A stretch of DNA of 64,000 nucleotides from Actinomycetota bacterium (GCA_030018275.1 JASEGB010000007.1:1-64000); one strand, 5' to 3'. Numbered from the stretch's first letter, positions 42,219 through 51,600 are shown. Numbers and translations are program-made. The notes: a model not told the origin generated them from the sequence alone.

Positions 42219-43394
42219 GTGATTGAAAAGAGTCGTTCCTTCTTAGGAGCTCTCTTCTGCATTTTGATCTTCTCCTTGATAATCTTCATGGCAATTCCAA
42301 CTTTTGCTACCCCCGCAGCTATAGAGCAAAAGAAGGCGGAAGCCGATCGCGTAAAAGCCCAGATCGAGGAAATGAACAGAGCTTTAGAGGAAGCGGTAGA
42401 ACAGTATAACTCCGCTGCAGTTAAGCTTGAGGAAACCCAAAAGGCAATTGAGGAGAATAGGTTAAAGCTCGAGAAGGCTAAAGAGGAGCTGGCGCAAAAC
42501 CAGAGGGTGCTCAATGAACGCATCGCTGGGATTTACAAACACGGGAAGGTAAATTTCATCTCTGTTCTACTTGCTACTAAAAGCTTCGATAATTTTTTGG
42601 TTCGTTTGGATTGGCTGGTCCGCATAGGGAAGCAAGACCTCGAAGTCTTGCGTCGGATTCAAAGGGTTAAGAGACAGATAGAGGAGATTGAATCGAAGCT
42701 GGAGGAAGAGAAAAGACGACGATTAGCATTAAGAGAGGAGCTTGAAGCAAAGAGGTGGCAGATTGAGGGGCAGATACGAGAAAGGAGAACATTCCTTTCA
42801 AGCGTTGAGGAAGAAATTGCCCGGTTGATTAGAGAAGAGGAAGAGAGACAAGCCAGGCTTAGGGCAGAAGCCCTGCGTCGAGCTCAGGAGGAGGCTCGAC
42901 AGGCTGCTGAACGAAGGGCGAGAGAATCCTCGGAAGGGCGATCATCGGGAAATTCAGAAGGAGAGAAGCCAAAGGAGCCAGAAGAATCTAAAGGCAGTGA
43001 TCCTCCCGCTAATCCCAGTAGGGGAAGAGAGGTTGTTTCCATTGCCATGAAATATATAGGTGCACCATATCATTGGGCGGGGGAGGGCCCTGGGGGTTGC
43101 CCAACGGGAGAACATTCAATCTGCTTTGACTGTTCTGGGTTCACCATGTACTTATACAAGCAGGTGGGAGTGACCCTTCCCCATTCATCGGCAGCGCAAT
43201 ACCATCGCGGCAAACCCGTAAGTTATGACAACTTGAAGCCAGGAGATCTCGTATTCTTTGGCAGGGATGGCATCTCCCATGTGGGCATTTACATTGGTAA
43301 TGGAAATTTTATTCATGCTTCAACGAATGGGGATGCGGTTAAAGTCCAGACTCTAAGCTCTCGCTCCGATTACATTGGAGCTTGCCGTCTTTAA
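42219..43394 (+). CDS. Secreted coiled-coil NlpC/P60 peptidoglycan endopeptidase
   Basis: The protein has 391 residues from GTG 42219 (TGGAGGG six bases upstream). Signal sequence LFCILIFSLIIFMAIPTFA is followed by a PcsB-like coiled coil (about 30-225), a Ser/Gly/Glu/Pro linker, and an NlpC/P60 catalytic domain (about 275-391) with Cys in CFDCSGFTMYLY, His in GISHVGIYIG and His in FIHAST. It cleaves peptide stems of peptidoglycan. Its N-terminal half is similar in design, and weakly in sequence, to the divergent RlpA-like protein (both contain IYK-G-V-F-LL-), suggesting a related ancestor. Confidence 0.88.
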   Translation: MIEKSRSFLGALFCILIFSLIIFMAIPTFATPAAIEQKKAEADRVKAQIEEMNRALEEAVEQYNSAAVKLEETQKAIEENRLKLEKAKEELAQNQRVLNERIAGIYKHGKVNFISVLLATKSFDNFLVRLDWLVRIGKQDLEVLRRIQRVKRQIEEIESKLEEEKRRRLALREELEAKRWQIEGQIRERRTFLSSVEEEIARLIREEEERQARLRAEALRRAQEEARQAAERRARESSEGRSSGNSEGEKPKEPEESKGSDPPANPSRGREVVSIAMKYIGAPYHWAGEGPGGCPTGEHSICFDCSGFTMYLYKQVGVTLPHSSAAQYHRGKPVSYDNLKPGDLVFFGRDGISHVGIYIGNGNFIHASTNGDAVKVQTLSSRSDYIGACRL

Positions 43395-43528
43395 TTTTTG
43401 GCTCTTTTGAATTTCCCCCCTTATACCGCTGTCCCCTGGTATTCCCCGTACTTATTTTGACTCATTTTGTAGGATTTTTTAATCCGCGAGCGAATCTTCT
43501 TATAAACGAGTCTGGGAAAGGAGCTGGC

Positions 43529-43831
43529 GTGGTCTTAGATCCAAGGAAATATTATAATGAAGAATGCTATGCTCTCCAGAATTGCATGCATTGTGGGGAC
43601 TGCATCGCCTTTGCTCTGAGGTATCTTAGGGAGGCGGAATTAGCTCCGGATAAGAGGGAGGACGCGGCGACAAGAAAAAGAAGAACGGTCATAAAATTCA
43701 TTCTCTCGACGATAGCGTCGGAAAATCTTCCTTGTGAAAAGGCACTTTCTCTCGTGGATTTAAAGACCTATGTAAACAAACTTTTGCAGGGGGAAGGAGA
43801 ACTCCCCATCTGTCATTATGAATTTAGATAA
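43529..43831 (+). CDS. Small cysteine-motif protein of unknown function
   Basis: The 100-residue protein starts at GTG 43529, five bases after AAAGGAG; the longer frame reaching back into the NlpC/P60 gene is not needed. It has a cysteine cluster C-x5-C-x2-C-x2-C (CYALQNCMHCGDC) near residues 14-26, then a helical charged region. The cluster could bind zinc or an iron-sulfur centre. I recognise no family. Confidence 0.6.
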   Translation: MVLDPRKYYNEECYALQNCMHCGDCIAFALRYLREAELAPDKREDAATRKRRTVIKFILSTIASENLPCEKALSLVDLKTYVNKLLQGEGELPICHYEFR

Positions 43832-43846
43832 CGGGAGAGATAATAC

Positions 43847-44287
43847 GTGCCTCCTAGGTTGGGGAAATACCGCACGAAACGTTTGCACGAGATGTTCTGT
43901 TGGATAACTTTGGGTTTTACCCTCCTTACCATAGTTTTCATTGCATATGTCTCTTTTCACGGACGATTCGTGGTTAAACCTGTACCAAGGGTTTCTGTAA
44001 AGAAAGGGGAGGAAAAGCGGGAGAAACAATCACAGACTGGGCCAAAGCAGGTTGTCAAGGAACCAATAAAGGTCATTGGAGAGATAATGGTAGTCATTGA
44101 TGGACTTAACTTCCGCTCCTCTCCAGAGAGAGCTTCGGATAATGTTATAAGCGTTTTAAGGAAAGGAGTAAAGCTAAAGGTGGTCTCAAAAATCGAGGGG
44201 TGGTACAAGGTGGTTACCCCCGATGGCAAAAGGGGGTATGTTTCCGCCCACCCTAGATACGTGAGGATTCTTAAAATGAAACAATGA
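43847..44287 (+). CDS. Membrane-anchored bacterial SH3-domain protein
   Basis: The 146-residue protein has a single membrane helix at about residues 18-38 (FCWITLGFTLLTIVFIAYV), a charged linker and a C-terminal SH3b domain (about 80-140) with DGLNFRSSPERASDNVISVL and GWYKVVTPDGKRGYVSA. Such domains bind the cell wall. It lies between small unknown genes near the peptidoglycan hydrolases. GTG start after GGGAGA. Confidence 0.8.
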   Translation: MPPRLGKYRTKRLHEMFCWITLGFTLLTIVFIAYVSFHGRFVVKPVPRVSVKKGEEKREKQSQTGPKQVVKEPIKVIGEIMVVIDGLNFRSSPERASDNVISVLRKGVKLKVVSKIEGWYKVVTPDGKRGYVSAHPRYVRILKMKQ

Positions 44288-44297
44288 GGGAGCAAAG

Positions 44298-44597
44298 TTG
44301 AGAAAGATTTTTGGGAAGGCCAAGGATTTTTATCGAGCAAGGATCGTGAGGATAGAAGAGGAGACCCCTCCCGATTTTGATTGGAGGGAAGACATACTTT
44401 ATCGGTCGCCGCCTGAGTACAGGGAAAAAGTTCGGATTAGATACGATGTGGAGATAGTGAGCATGGATAGTGGAGCGACTCATCTAGTGAAAAGTTGTAA
44501 AATTCGTGAAAAAGCGGAGTCTGAACTCGAAAAGATAGAGGAGGACCTCGAGGATTTAACCAAAATGCAGTTTGGGAGGAAATATAAATTGGAATAA
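44298..44597 (+). CDS. Conserved-looking hypothetical protein
   Basis: The 99-residue protein has no recognisable domain. It is strongly charged, with TPPDFDWREDILYRSPPEYRE in the first half and an acidic helix (EKAESELEKIEEDLEDL) near the end. TTG start after GGGAGC, 10 bases after the SH3 gene, so it is probably the last gene of that unit. Confidence 0.5.
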   Translation: MRKIFGKAKDFYRARIVRIEEETPPDFDWREDILYRSPPEYREKVRIRYDVEIVSMDSGATHLVKSCKIREKAESELEKIEEDLEDLTKMQFGRKYKLE

Positions 44598-44603
44598 ATG
44601 AAA

Positions 44604-44777
44604 TGTCCCAAGAAGCCTTCCTTGAGTCACCCCCTACTTACAAACCTTCCCATTTCATACTCCGCAATTGTTCCTTTACTCTAGCTAACCTCACAGCCAG
44701 CTATTTCGATTCCCAACTTTGGAGCTGCTACTGGTACGATTGCTTTCGGAGTTCACCTCTTAGGACTTCTTGGGACA
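44604..44777 (-). ncRNA. Candidate structured RNA B
   Basis: On the minus strand the element opens with TGTCCCAAGAAG (44777-44766) and closes with CTTCTTGGGACA (44615-44604), a perfect 12-bp helix extended by UCCU/AGGA, enclosing 150 nt. Inside, ACUCC pairs with GGAGU and GCAAU with AUUGC, continuing a rod-like arm, and CAGCU pairs with AGCUG near the apex. A minus-strand promoter with a perfect TTGACA places the start at the 5' end of the helix. No frame with a ribosome site lies within. The long rod with a closing helix and about 175 nt recall 6S RNA, but I cannot show its conserved bubble. Confidence 0.5.
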
Positions 44778-44782
44778 AATAA

Positions 44783-44811
44783 AAATTATCACATCTTCAA
44801 ATGAATGTCAA
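44783..44811 (-). promoter_or_regulatory. Minus-strand promoter of candidate RNA B
   Basis: On the minus strand TTGACA (44811-44806) is followed, after 15-17 bases, by TGTGATAATTT (hexamer GATAAT 44790-44785 or TAATTT 44788-44783). The predicted start near 44777-44779 coincides with the first paired base of the RNA. Confidence 0.5.
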
Positions 44812-44844
44812 TAAAATTTTTTACTCCATTTTCAGATGTTTATT

Positions 44845-44858
44845 CGAACATATGTTTG
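44845..44858. promoter_or_regulatory. SOS (LexA) box
   Basis: CGAACATATGTTTG matches the Gram-positive/actinobacterial LexA operator CGAAC-N4-GTTYG and agrees with the two boxes found before lexA in this window. It lies 34 bp upstream of the RNA B promoter and may act on that promoter or on an unseen plus-strand one. Confidence 0.6.
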
Positions 44859-45167
44859 ATTCCAAGTGACGGTTTCTAATGACTTTCGAAACTCGATTTA
44901 GGCGTTTTACGGTCTAAACAAAGCTTACAGGTCGGGGATGAATTTTCCTAAGTAAGGGAAGATCGATGGAGGAATCGGATATTTATTTAAAGCATTCGCA
45001 TCAAATCAAAATAGAGAGCAAACAAATTTCCGGGGCTTAGAAGCGAAATGCGAGAGCTCTCTTGAACTCGAATTTTTGGGGGAAAGGAAAAATTTAGTTT
45101 GATAATATATCTTATGTCAAATTATCATTTTTCATACAAGCTTCTTCGTTGAAGGTAAAACCTAAAA
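44859..45167. other. Gene-poor stretch with one possible 24-codon frame
   Basis: No recognisable gene is present. The only translatable unit with a ribosome site is ATG 44966 (AAGGGAAG upstream) running 24 codons to TAG 45040 on the plus strand, a hydrophilic peptide. It lies downstream of the SOS box and could be a small SOS-induced peptide, but nothing beyond position supports that. Confidence 0.25.
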
Positions 45168-45410
45168 TTACGAGTGCTTTAGGATGTGATCTTTCAAATT
45201 GTGCACCTTTTCAGGACAGTACCTTGAGACGATTTCAATCGCTTGCTCCCTCAATTTACTGTGTTCAATTTTGCAGCTTTGGGGTATCTCACCCCGAATG
45301 GCAGCGCTGGTATTCTCGGTGATTTGGATCAGTTCGGTGGCGATTACTCCATTTAACCAGATTAAATCCTTGAGCACATTTAGCATTTGTTGAGTGTCAT
45401 GGACCTCCAT
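45168..45410 (-). CDS. Small hypothetical protein
   Basis: The 80-residue protein starts at an ATG eight bases after AGGGAGG, a strong site that supports it as a real gene. It is helical and mostly polar (NVLKDLIWLNGVIATELIQI in the first half, then KLREQAIEIVSRYCPEKVHN). No family is recognised. It stands alone between the ncRNA region and adenine deaminase. Confidence 0.6.
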   Translation of the reverse strand: MEVHDTQQMLNVLKDLIWLNGVIATELIQITENTSAAIRGEIPQSCKIEHSKLREQAIEIVSRYCPEKVHNLKDHILKHS

Positions 45411-45520
45411 TGGATGAATCCTCCCTCTTTCATTGGGCGAGAAAGCCAGAAATTTTTAGGGTTTTGGAAAATATTGGTGAGGTGAATCTAGGGTTTAACT
45501 TGAACTTCTCCCTTGCGCCG

Positions 45521-47221
45521 CTAATCCGTGAATAAATCCACTATTCTTCCCGCTAAAACCTCTACTAATCCCTTATCAGTTAATTTTAACTCTGGGATCA
45601 CCGCTAAGGAAAGGAAAGATAAGACCATAAAGGGATTCGCCACCCTTGGATTGAGTTCAAGGACAGCCCTCCTTAGTTCTTTCACCTCCCGATAGACCTC
45701 TTCAAGTGTTTTATCCGACATGAGCCCGGCGATGGGTAAAGGTACACAGGTTATTTGGCCACTTCTGGCTACGGCCAATCCTCCTTTCGCGTTTATGATT
45801 GCATTGACCGCCATTGCCATATCGTGATCATTCGTTCCAACGACGGCTATATTGTGAGCATCGTGGGCAACTGTGGAAGCCAATGCCCCCGATTTAATGC
45901 CGAATCCTTGAACTAAACCCAGGGACTTATTTCCCGTATCTTTATGGCGCTCTATGACCGCGATTTTGATTATATCATTCTCAATATCGGCCACCACATC
46001 CCCATTTTCCACCTTTGGGGGGAGGATGAGTTCCTTCGTTATTATTTGATTTGGAATTATGCCCATTACCCGGCATCTCCTCCCCCTGGCAGAAATGGTA
46101 AAGTAAGAAAAATCAATTTCTTTAAATCTTACGCTATCCTTTACTTCCATCGGAGGTTCAATCTTCTTGACATCTTTGATGATTTCGCCCCCCTGCACCA
46201 CCAATTGCCCGCTTTTATAAACGGAGTTTATGGACACCGAGTTAAGATCATCCAAGATCACAATATCTGCCAGGAATCCGGGGGCTATGGCTCCTCGATC
46301 CCTCAAACCAAAATAATTTGCCGGATTGATGGTTGCGAGTTGAAATGCACGAAAGGGATTCAGCCCCTGCGCAATGGCCATTTTTAAGAGCGCGTTAATT
46401 TCACCTTCCTCGATGAGATCCTCGGGATGCCTATCATCGCTCACGAGGAGGCATCTTGGAGCAGTGAATTCATCGACGATAGGAATGAGATTTTTTAAGT
46501 TTTTGGCCGTGGAACCCTCTCGAATCATTATAAACATCCCCCGCTTCAGCTTTTCTCTGGCCTCTTCTAATTGGGTGCACTCATGGTCCGAGCGGATTCC
46601 CGCTGCAATGTAGGCGCAAAGCTCCTTTCCGCAAAGACCTGGGGCGTGTCCATCAACGAGGTTGAATTTCAGTTCAAGTTTTTCCATAACCGCTGGGTCT
46701 TCTGATATCACTCCAGGAAAATTCATCATTTCTGCTAGGCCTAGGATGGATTCTTCATCCATGAGGGGCTCGAGATCCCTTGCGGAGAGTATAGCTCCAC
46801 TCGTCTCCAGATGGGTTGCCGGTACGCAAGAAGGAAGCACGAAGAAGATGGAAATGAGACCATTTTTTGCTGCCTCAATCATGTATCGGATTCCCTCAAC
46901 TCCCGCTACATTGGCAATCTCGTGAGGATCCGCTATTACGGTGGTTGTCCCATTAAGAATTGCCGCCCGAGAGAATTCTTCGGGGCAAAGCATGGTGGAT
47001 TCTATATGCAAATGTCCATCGATGAAACCCGGGACCAGATACTTGCCTTTGATATCAACCTCTAGTTTACCCTTGTAATCACCTATACCTGCAATTTTGC
47101 TCCGATATATGGCTACATCGCCCTGTTCGATTTTCCCATCGAGTACATTAACGATTTGGGCATTTTTGAGGACGAGATCGGCTTTTTTTTCTCCTCGAGC
47201 GACTCGAATGAGCTCCCTCAT
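45521..47221 (-). CDS. ade: Adenine deaminase
   Basis: It converts adenine to hypoxanthine. The 566-residue amidohydrolase has the metal-binding GFIDGHLHIESTMLCPEEF, TTTVIADPHEIANV, DGHAPGLCGKEL, and SDDRHPEDL motifs of bacterial Ade, and the C-terminal domain with VAHDAHNIAVVGTNDHDM. ATG 47221 is preferred over ATG 47236 because AAGGTGG lies just before it. It follows dut closely (21 bases) on the same strand. Confidence 0.95.
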   Translation of the reverse strand: MRELIRVARGEKKADLVLKNAQIVNVLDGKIEQGDVAIYRSKIAGIGDYKGKLEVDIKGKYLVPGFIDGHLHIESTMLCPEEFSRAAILNGTTTVIADPHEIANVAGVEGIRYMIEAAKNGLISIFFVLPSCVPATHLETSGAILSARDLEPLMDEESILGLAEMMNFPGVISEDPAVMEKLELKFNLVDGHAPGLCGKELCAYIAAGIRSDHECTQLEEAREKLKRGMFIMIREGSTAKNLKNLIPIVDEFTAPRCLLVSDDRHPEDLIEEGEINALLKMAIAQGLNPFRAFQLATINPANYFGLRDRGAIAPGFLADIVILDDLNSVSINSVYKSGQLVVQGGEIIKDVKKIEPPMEVKDSVRFKEIDFSYFTISARGRRCRVMGIIPNQIITKELILPPKVENGDVVADIENDIIKIAVIERHKDTGNKSLGLVQGFGIKSGALASTVAHDAHNIAVVGTNDHDMAMAVNAIINAKGGLAVARSGQITCVPLPIAGLMSDKTLEEVYREVKELRRAVLELNPRVANPFMVLSFLSLAVIPELKLTDKGLVEVLAGRIVDLFTD

Positions 47222-47242
47222 GAAGCCACCTTCCATTTATTC

Positions 47243-47674
47243 TTATATCCCTGAGCTTCCGAACCCTCCACTTCCCCGCCCTGTGGCATCGAGTTCACCG
47301 ACCACCCGAAAGGTTATATTCTCAACCCTTTGGATAATTAGCTGGGCTATTTTATCTCCCCTTTTTATCTCGAAACTTTTTTGGACATCTTGATTGATTA
47401 AAATAACGCAAATTTCTCCGCGGTAATGAGAATCTATGAGCCCGGGGGTATTAAGTATGCTGATACCGTGCTTTAAAGCTAGTCCAGATCTTGGTTGGAT
47501 GAAGCCTGCATATCCTGGGGGGATGCTTAGGGCAATTCCAGTGGGTATTAATGCTCTTTCCCCGGGCTCAAGAGTGATATCAATGCGGCTGTAGAGATCA
47601 CAACCAGCGTCGCCATCATGGGCATATCGAGGAATTGGTAAGTCTTTATCCAATTGCTTTAATTTAATTTCCAT
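47243..47674 (-). CDS. dut: dUTP diphosphatase
   Basis: It hydrolyses dUTP to dUMP. The 143-residue trimeric-type protein shows motif I (HDGDAGCDLY), II (PRSGLALKHG), III (NTPGLIDSHYRGEI), IV (KRGDKIAQLII) and V (GRGSGGFGSSG). ATG 47674 matches the usual family start and follows AGGGGATT; ATG 47716, overlapping the nrdG stop (ATGA), adds 14 residues and is possible. It belongs to a deoxynucleotide unit with nrdG and nrdD. Confidence 0.94.
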   Translation of the reverse strand: MEIKLKQLDKDLPIPRYAHDGDAGCDLYSRIDITLEPGERALIPTGIALSIPPGYAGFIQPRSGLALKHGISILNTPGLIDSHYRGEICVILINQDVQKSFEIKRGDKIAQLIIQRVENITFRVVGELDATGRGSGGFGSSGI

Positions 47675-47712
47675 CAGATCGAATCCCCTTTTGGTTAAAT
47701 CCCAAAAGTTTC

Positions 47713-48429
47713 TCATCCCGCTCCCCTGAGCTTTGTGGGTACGAATTTATTGCATTCCTTAACCAATTTGAGTAGATATTCCCTCGAATAGGGTTTAATT
47801 TTTCCAACCTTAGGATCAAGCACAGTCCTTGGGTTGAATTGCTGTAGCACATATTGCTTGGCACCCAAATGTCCAAGATATTTTGCAACTTCTAGAATAT
47901 CCTCCCTTTCAACGAATCCAGGTACAACAGTGGTTCTAAATTCATGGCCGATTCCCGATTTTGATATAAGATTTATGCTTTCCTTTATTACCTCCGTTTC
48001 AATCTTCGTCCTGGTGGCCAGGGGATACTTTGGGAGGGTTGTCTTGATATCCATGGCGATAAAATCCACGAGTTTATCCTGAATTAACTGGCGGAGAACC
48101 CGAGGCAGGGTCCCATTGGTATCCAGCTTCACTGGATACTCCAATTTTTTGATCCCGGACAATAAATTCTTGAGTCCAGAGTGGATGGTGGGCTCTCCGC
48201 CAGTGACCACACAACCGTCTAACCACGATTTTTTGGCTTTGAGGTGCTTTTCTACCTCCTTCCATTCCACATTGGGGATACTCTCCGGGCAAGTGACCAG
48301 AGGAGCATTTTGGCAAAATGGGCACCTTAAATTGCAGCCCCCCACGAATAAAGTGGAAGCGAGTTTGCCATCCCAGTCTAACATGGTTACTGGAATAAAT
48401 CCTTTGATTTCTATGGCTTTTGTAGGCAT
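47713..48429 (-). CDS. nrdG: Anaerobic ribonucleotide reductase activating protein
   Basis: This radical SAM enzyme installs the glycyl radical on NrdD. The 238-residue protein has CNLRCPFCQ (CxxxCxxC) at about residues 32-40, VTGGEPTIH and KLDTNGTLP. It is nearer the archaeal/Thermotoga-type NrdG in length (about 230) than the 155-residue enterobacterial form. It overlaps the redoxin gene by 19 bases and lies in the same unit as nrdD. Confidence 0.92.
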   Translation of the reverse strand: MPTKAIEIKGFIPVTMLDWDGKLASTLFVGGCNLRCPFCQNAPLVTCPESIPNVEWKEVEKHLKAKKSWLDGCVVTGGEPTIHSGLKNLLSGIKKLEYPVKLDTNGTLPRVLRQLIQDKLVDFIAMDIKTTLPKYPLATRTKIETEVIKESINLISKSGIGHEFRTTVVPGFVEREDILEVAKYLGHLGAKQYVLQQFNPRTVLDPKVGKIKPYSREYLLKLVKECNKFVPTKLRGAG

Positions 48430-48668
48430 TTCTGTAGTTCATCAAGGGATGGCAACTCGCCACGCCAAGAGTGAATCTCCTTTCCGTTATCGTTCGTAAT
48501 AACGATGGACGGTGTGGACATTATTCCGTAGAATACTGCCTCAGCGAGCCCATTCGCTTCATCCAAGTTATAATACTCCACGTTATCCACATCAATATTG
48601 GCAATGAGGGCTTTGGCTGCGGGACATATCGGGCAATCCGGTTTCCAAAACAGCTTCACCTTCACCAT
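48411..48668 (-). CDS. Glutaredoxin/NrdH-like redoxin
   Basis: The 85-residue thioredoxin-fold protein has a CPICPAAK active site at residues 12-19 and a cis-proline loop (STPSIVI). Placed between nrdD and nrdG, it probably supplies electrons to the reductase. Many class III reductases use formate, so a dithiol donor here would resemble the NrdD subtype that uses thioredoxin-like partners (inference). It overlaps the nrdD end by 77 bases in another frame. Confidence 0.85.
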   Translation of the reverse strand: MVKVKLFWKPDCPICPAAKALIANIDVDNVEYYNLDEANGLAEAVFYGIMSTPSIVITNDNGKEIHSWRGELPSLDELQKCLQKP

Positions 48669-51600
48669 TACGTCCCCCCAGATTGGTTCTTATTCTTTCC
48701 TTAAGTTCCCCCATCTTCCCCTTATTCCACGTGGGAACTTTCGAGAAATAGCCCACGATGCGGGTGATTCCATATACGTCATTGGAACTACAAAGGGGAC
48801 AAATATCGAATAAGCCTCGGGAAGTCCTCCTGCAATTATCGCAAACGGTAAATTCCGGGCTGAAGGCTATCTGCGCACAGTGTGTATTTTTGAATGTTTT
48901 AATGACGAAATTTTCGATGGATTCTGGGGGTGGTTCATTTTCACCCAGCCAGATGTGGACTATACTTCCGGCTTCGATTAGGGGGTGAAATAAGCTTTGC
49001 TTTTCAACCCTCTCAGTATAATCCACTGGCGCATCCACTGCCAGGTGAATGCTGTTTGTGTAGTAGTATTCGTTATTTTGGATGTTACCCTTAATTACCT
49101 TCCTTGTCTGTTCCGGATAATACTTCATATCGAGCTTTGCCAGACGATAACCACTAGATTCGGCCGGGGATTCTTCCAGCACTAGTTTGATCTCGTACAT
49201 ATCAGATAACTGTTTGCATTTCAGATTCATGTGCGAGACTACCTTCAGCCCGAACTTTAGGGCCTCTTCAGATTCGTGTAGCTCTTGTCCCAGGTGAGCC
49301 TGGACCATCTCGTTTAAGCCCAATAATCCGACCAAATAAGTGAGCCTTTCCAAGCGGAGATATGGATCACCATTACGCGATACACTGAGCAGAGCCAGGG
49401 GACCACTCTTTCCAAGATCCAAGAGGCTTTTAATAAACCTTTTCTTTTGGAGGTGTGCCTTGGCGACCAGTTCGAGGATCCGATTGAGCTCCGTGAAAAG
49501 GAGTTCGTCATTACCGTGGCTTTTATAGGCTATTCGCGGAAGATTGATGGTGATGTTTTGAAGAGCCGAAAACCTCATTTTCTCGGGAGTTTTCGCCTCT
49601 TCCAGATCCTTTTCCCCGAGTCTTAACTTCAATCTGCAACATTGTGATACAGTAGTTTCATCTCCCCTATCAAAAACGAAGTAGGTGATGCCATGCTTAC
49701 TCGCCATTTTGCAGGCAAGATGGAGAAATTCCTCCCAACCGGGTGTCTTAAAGAAATCCTCATTTATATGCAGTAAGGGCTTTGGGAAGATGAATGTCTT
49801 CCCTAAAGCATCGCCTTCGAGATAAACCTCAAACATCGCCTTTAGGAAAAGCTGTGCCTCTCTTTCGTATTCCTTGTACGTTTTTCCGGTGTATTCTCCA
49901 CCCGGACCAATGGCAGGGGTATCTCTGAAATGTCTCGGTATATTCCAGTAGAGATTGAAATCTGTGAACACCACTTGGGAGCCTCTGGCTCCTGCAAGCT
50001 GGTTGAATTCATATATGAGCATCTGTGCCAGTTGTCGAATTTCCTTATAGGAGCGATCCATGAGATAGGGAGCGAAAAACATGTTTACAGCTTCCCAGCC
50101 CACGGCGCCAGCATAATGAGCTTGCAGGCTTGAGGCCATTTTTACCAAGTGTCCGATGAGTACTTCCGCGTGTCTCGCTGGCTTAGAAGTACTGGTAATA
50201 TTGGGCAGAGCCAAACCATACTTTTTAATGTATTCCAGCGAATGACCCCCGCAATTGTGTGAGTATATTCCGTTGCAGATGAAAGTATTGCTTTCAGTGG
50301 TTATGTCATAAATATATTCATCGGGGATATCCACCGACTCTATATGAGTGACTTCCACGACACCAGATTCCCGAATCGTGGTGCAATTTTTGGGAGAAGG
50401 TACTTTTTTATATTTGAAGGATGGAAGTTGAATCTCAGCTTTCTTGCCAAAGGCTATACACCAGATGGGATAGCGTTGAATAATGGTTCTACCTTTATGT
50501 TGCCTGATACTACCCACACCCTGAGGTTTTCTTGCGGATGGGTTAAAGCCTAACATCTGAAGGATATAGGCTAGTTGGTTAACTAAAGTGGCTGAACTGA
50601 CTCGAATGGAAATACTCGCTCCATCTACGCTCCCATCTCCATCTACAATCCCCGCGATTACACCCCTTATAAAATCCAGCGAATAGCTATGTAGCTCCGG
50701 AGGTAAGGCTTTGTTTCTTGCAGTAGTTCCCACACGCCAGACATTAATGAAAAGATCTCTGATCAAACAGTCATTAATAACGATACGGTTCCTGCGCTTC
50801 TTCTGCTCAAAGGGGATATTGAGCTTATTCAAATTCTCAATGAGCCTTTCCTTGCCCTCGCCATCGCAGGTAAAGGCGATGGTATGTTCGCTCTGATGTC
50901 CTTCGGCCATATAAAATCCAAGTATCCAACCCAACTCCTCAGTTAGGCGTAAAGTGACTGGTGTTTTGTTGTATCGAGAACCATCCACGGTTGCTGCAAT
51001 GAATTCTTCGACCAAGTTAATGTGAGTTATGTTATAGCTTTTGAATTTATAGTTTTCTGTGTAGAGTTTGTCGCCTATTTTTAAAGCAAAACAGGGCTTG
51101 ATTCCTTGGGTGGTAATCATGGGATGATCATGGGTCACAACCTGTTGCTTACCATCCGATGTGCGAATGAAAAGCATTTGTTTATCGCCCTTTGCCTTCT
51201 TGGTGAGCTGAACTATTCGTGTCCACCTTTCCTGTTTATCCAATATGAAAAGGGGACCAATTGGGCGTTTTATCCAGACGCCTTCTTCTATTTGAATCTC
51301 AAAGGGAAGATCTTCATAGAGCTGCTTTATTGATTGGATTCTCTCCAGTTCTCCCTGTCTTTTTACAGAGATTACGCTATCACCCATGTAGGTATAAGGT
51401 CTCACTATAAATCCTAGGTCGTGGAGGTGGATATCTCCCATCAGATGTGCTAGGGCCACATCTTCGTTGAAGACCTTCCTCAAGGCGAATTCCTTTAGGA
51501 TGGTTTCGGCGATGGTGAGATTGATGGATTCCGGGTTATGTGTTGTGTTGCTATTTTCTTTATTGGCACTTATGATGATTTGCTCCACATCGTACATTGG

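Noticed and set aside
44845-44858. Plus-strand promoter at the lone SOS box
   Set aside because: TTGATT is present but no acceptable -10 lies at 16-18 bases.
46374-46925. Plus-strand open frames opposite adenine deaminase
   Set aside because: They are antisense shadows of the well-supported ade gene.
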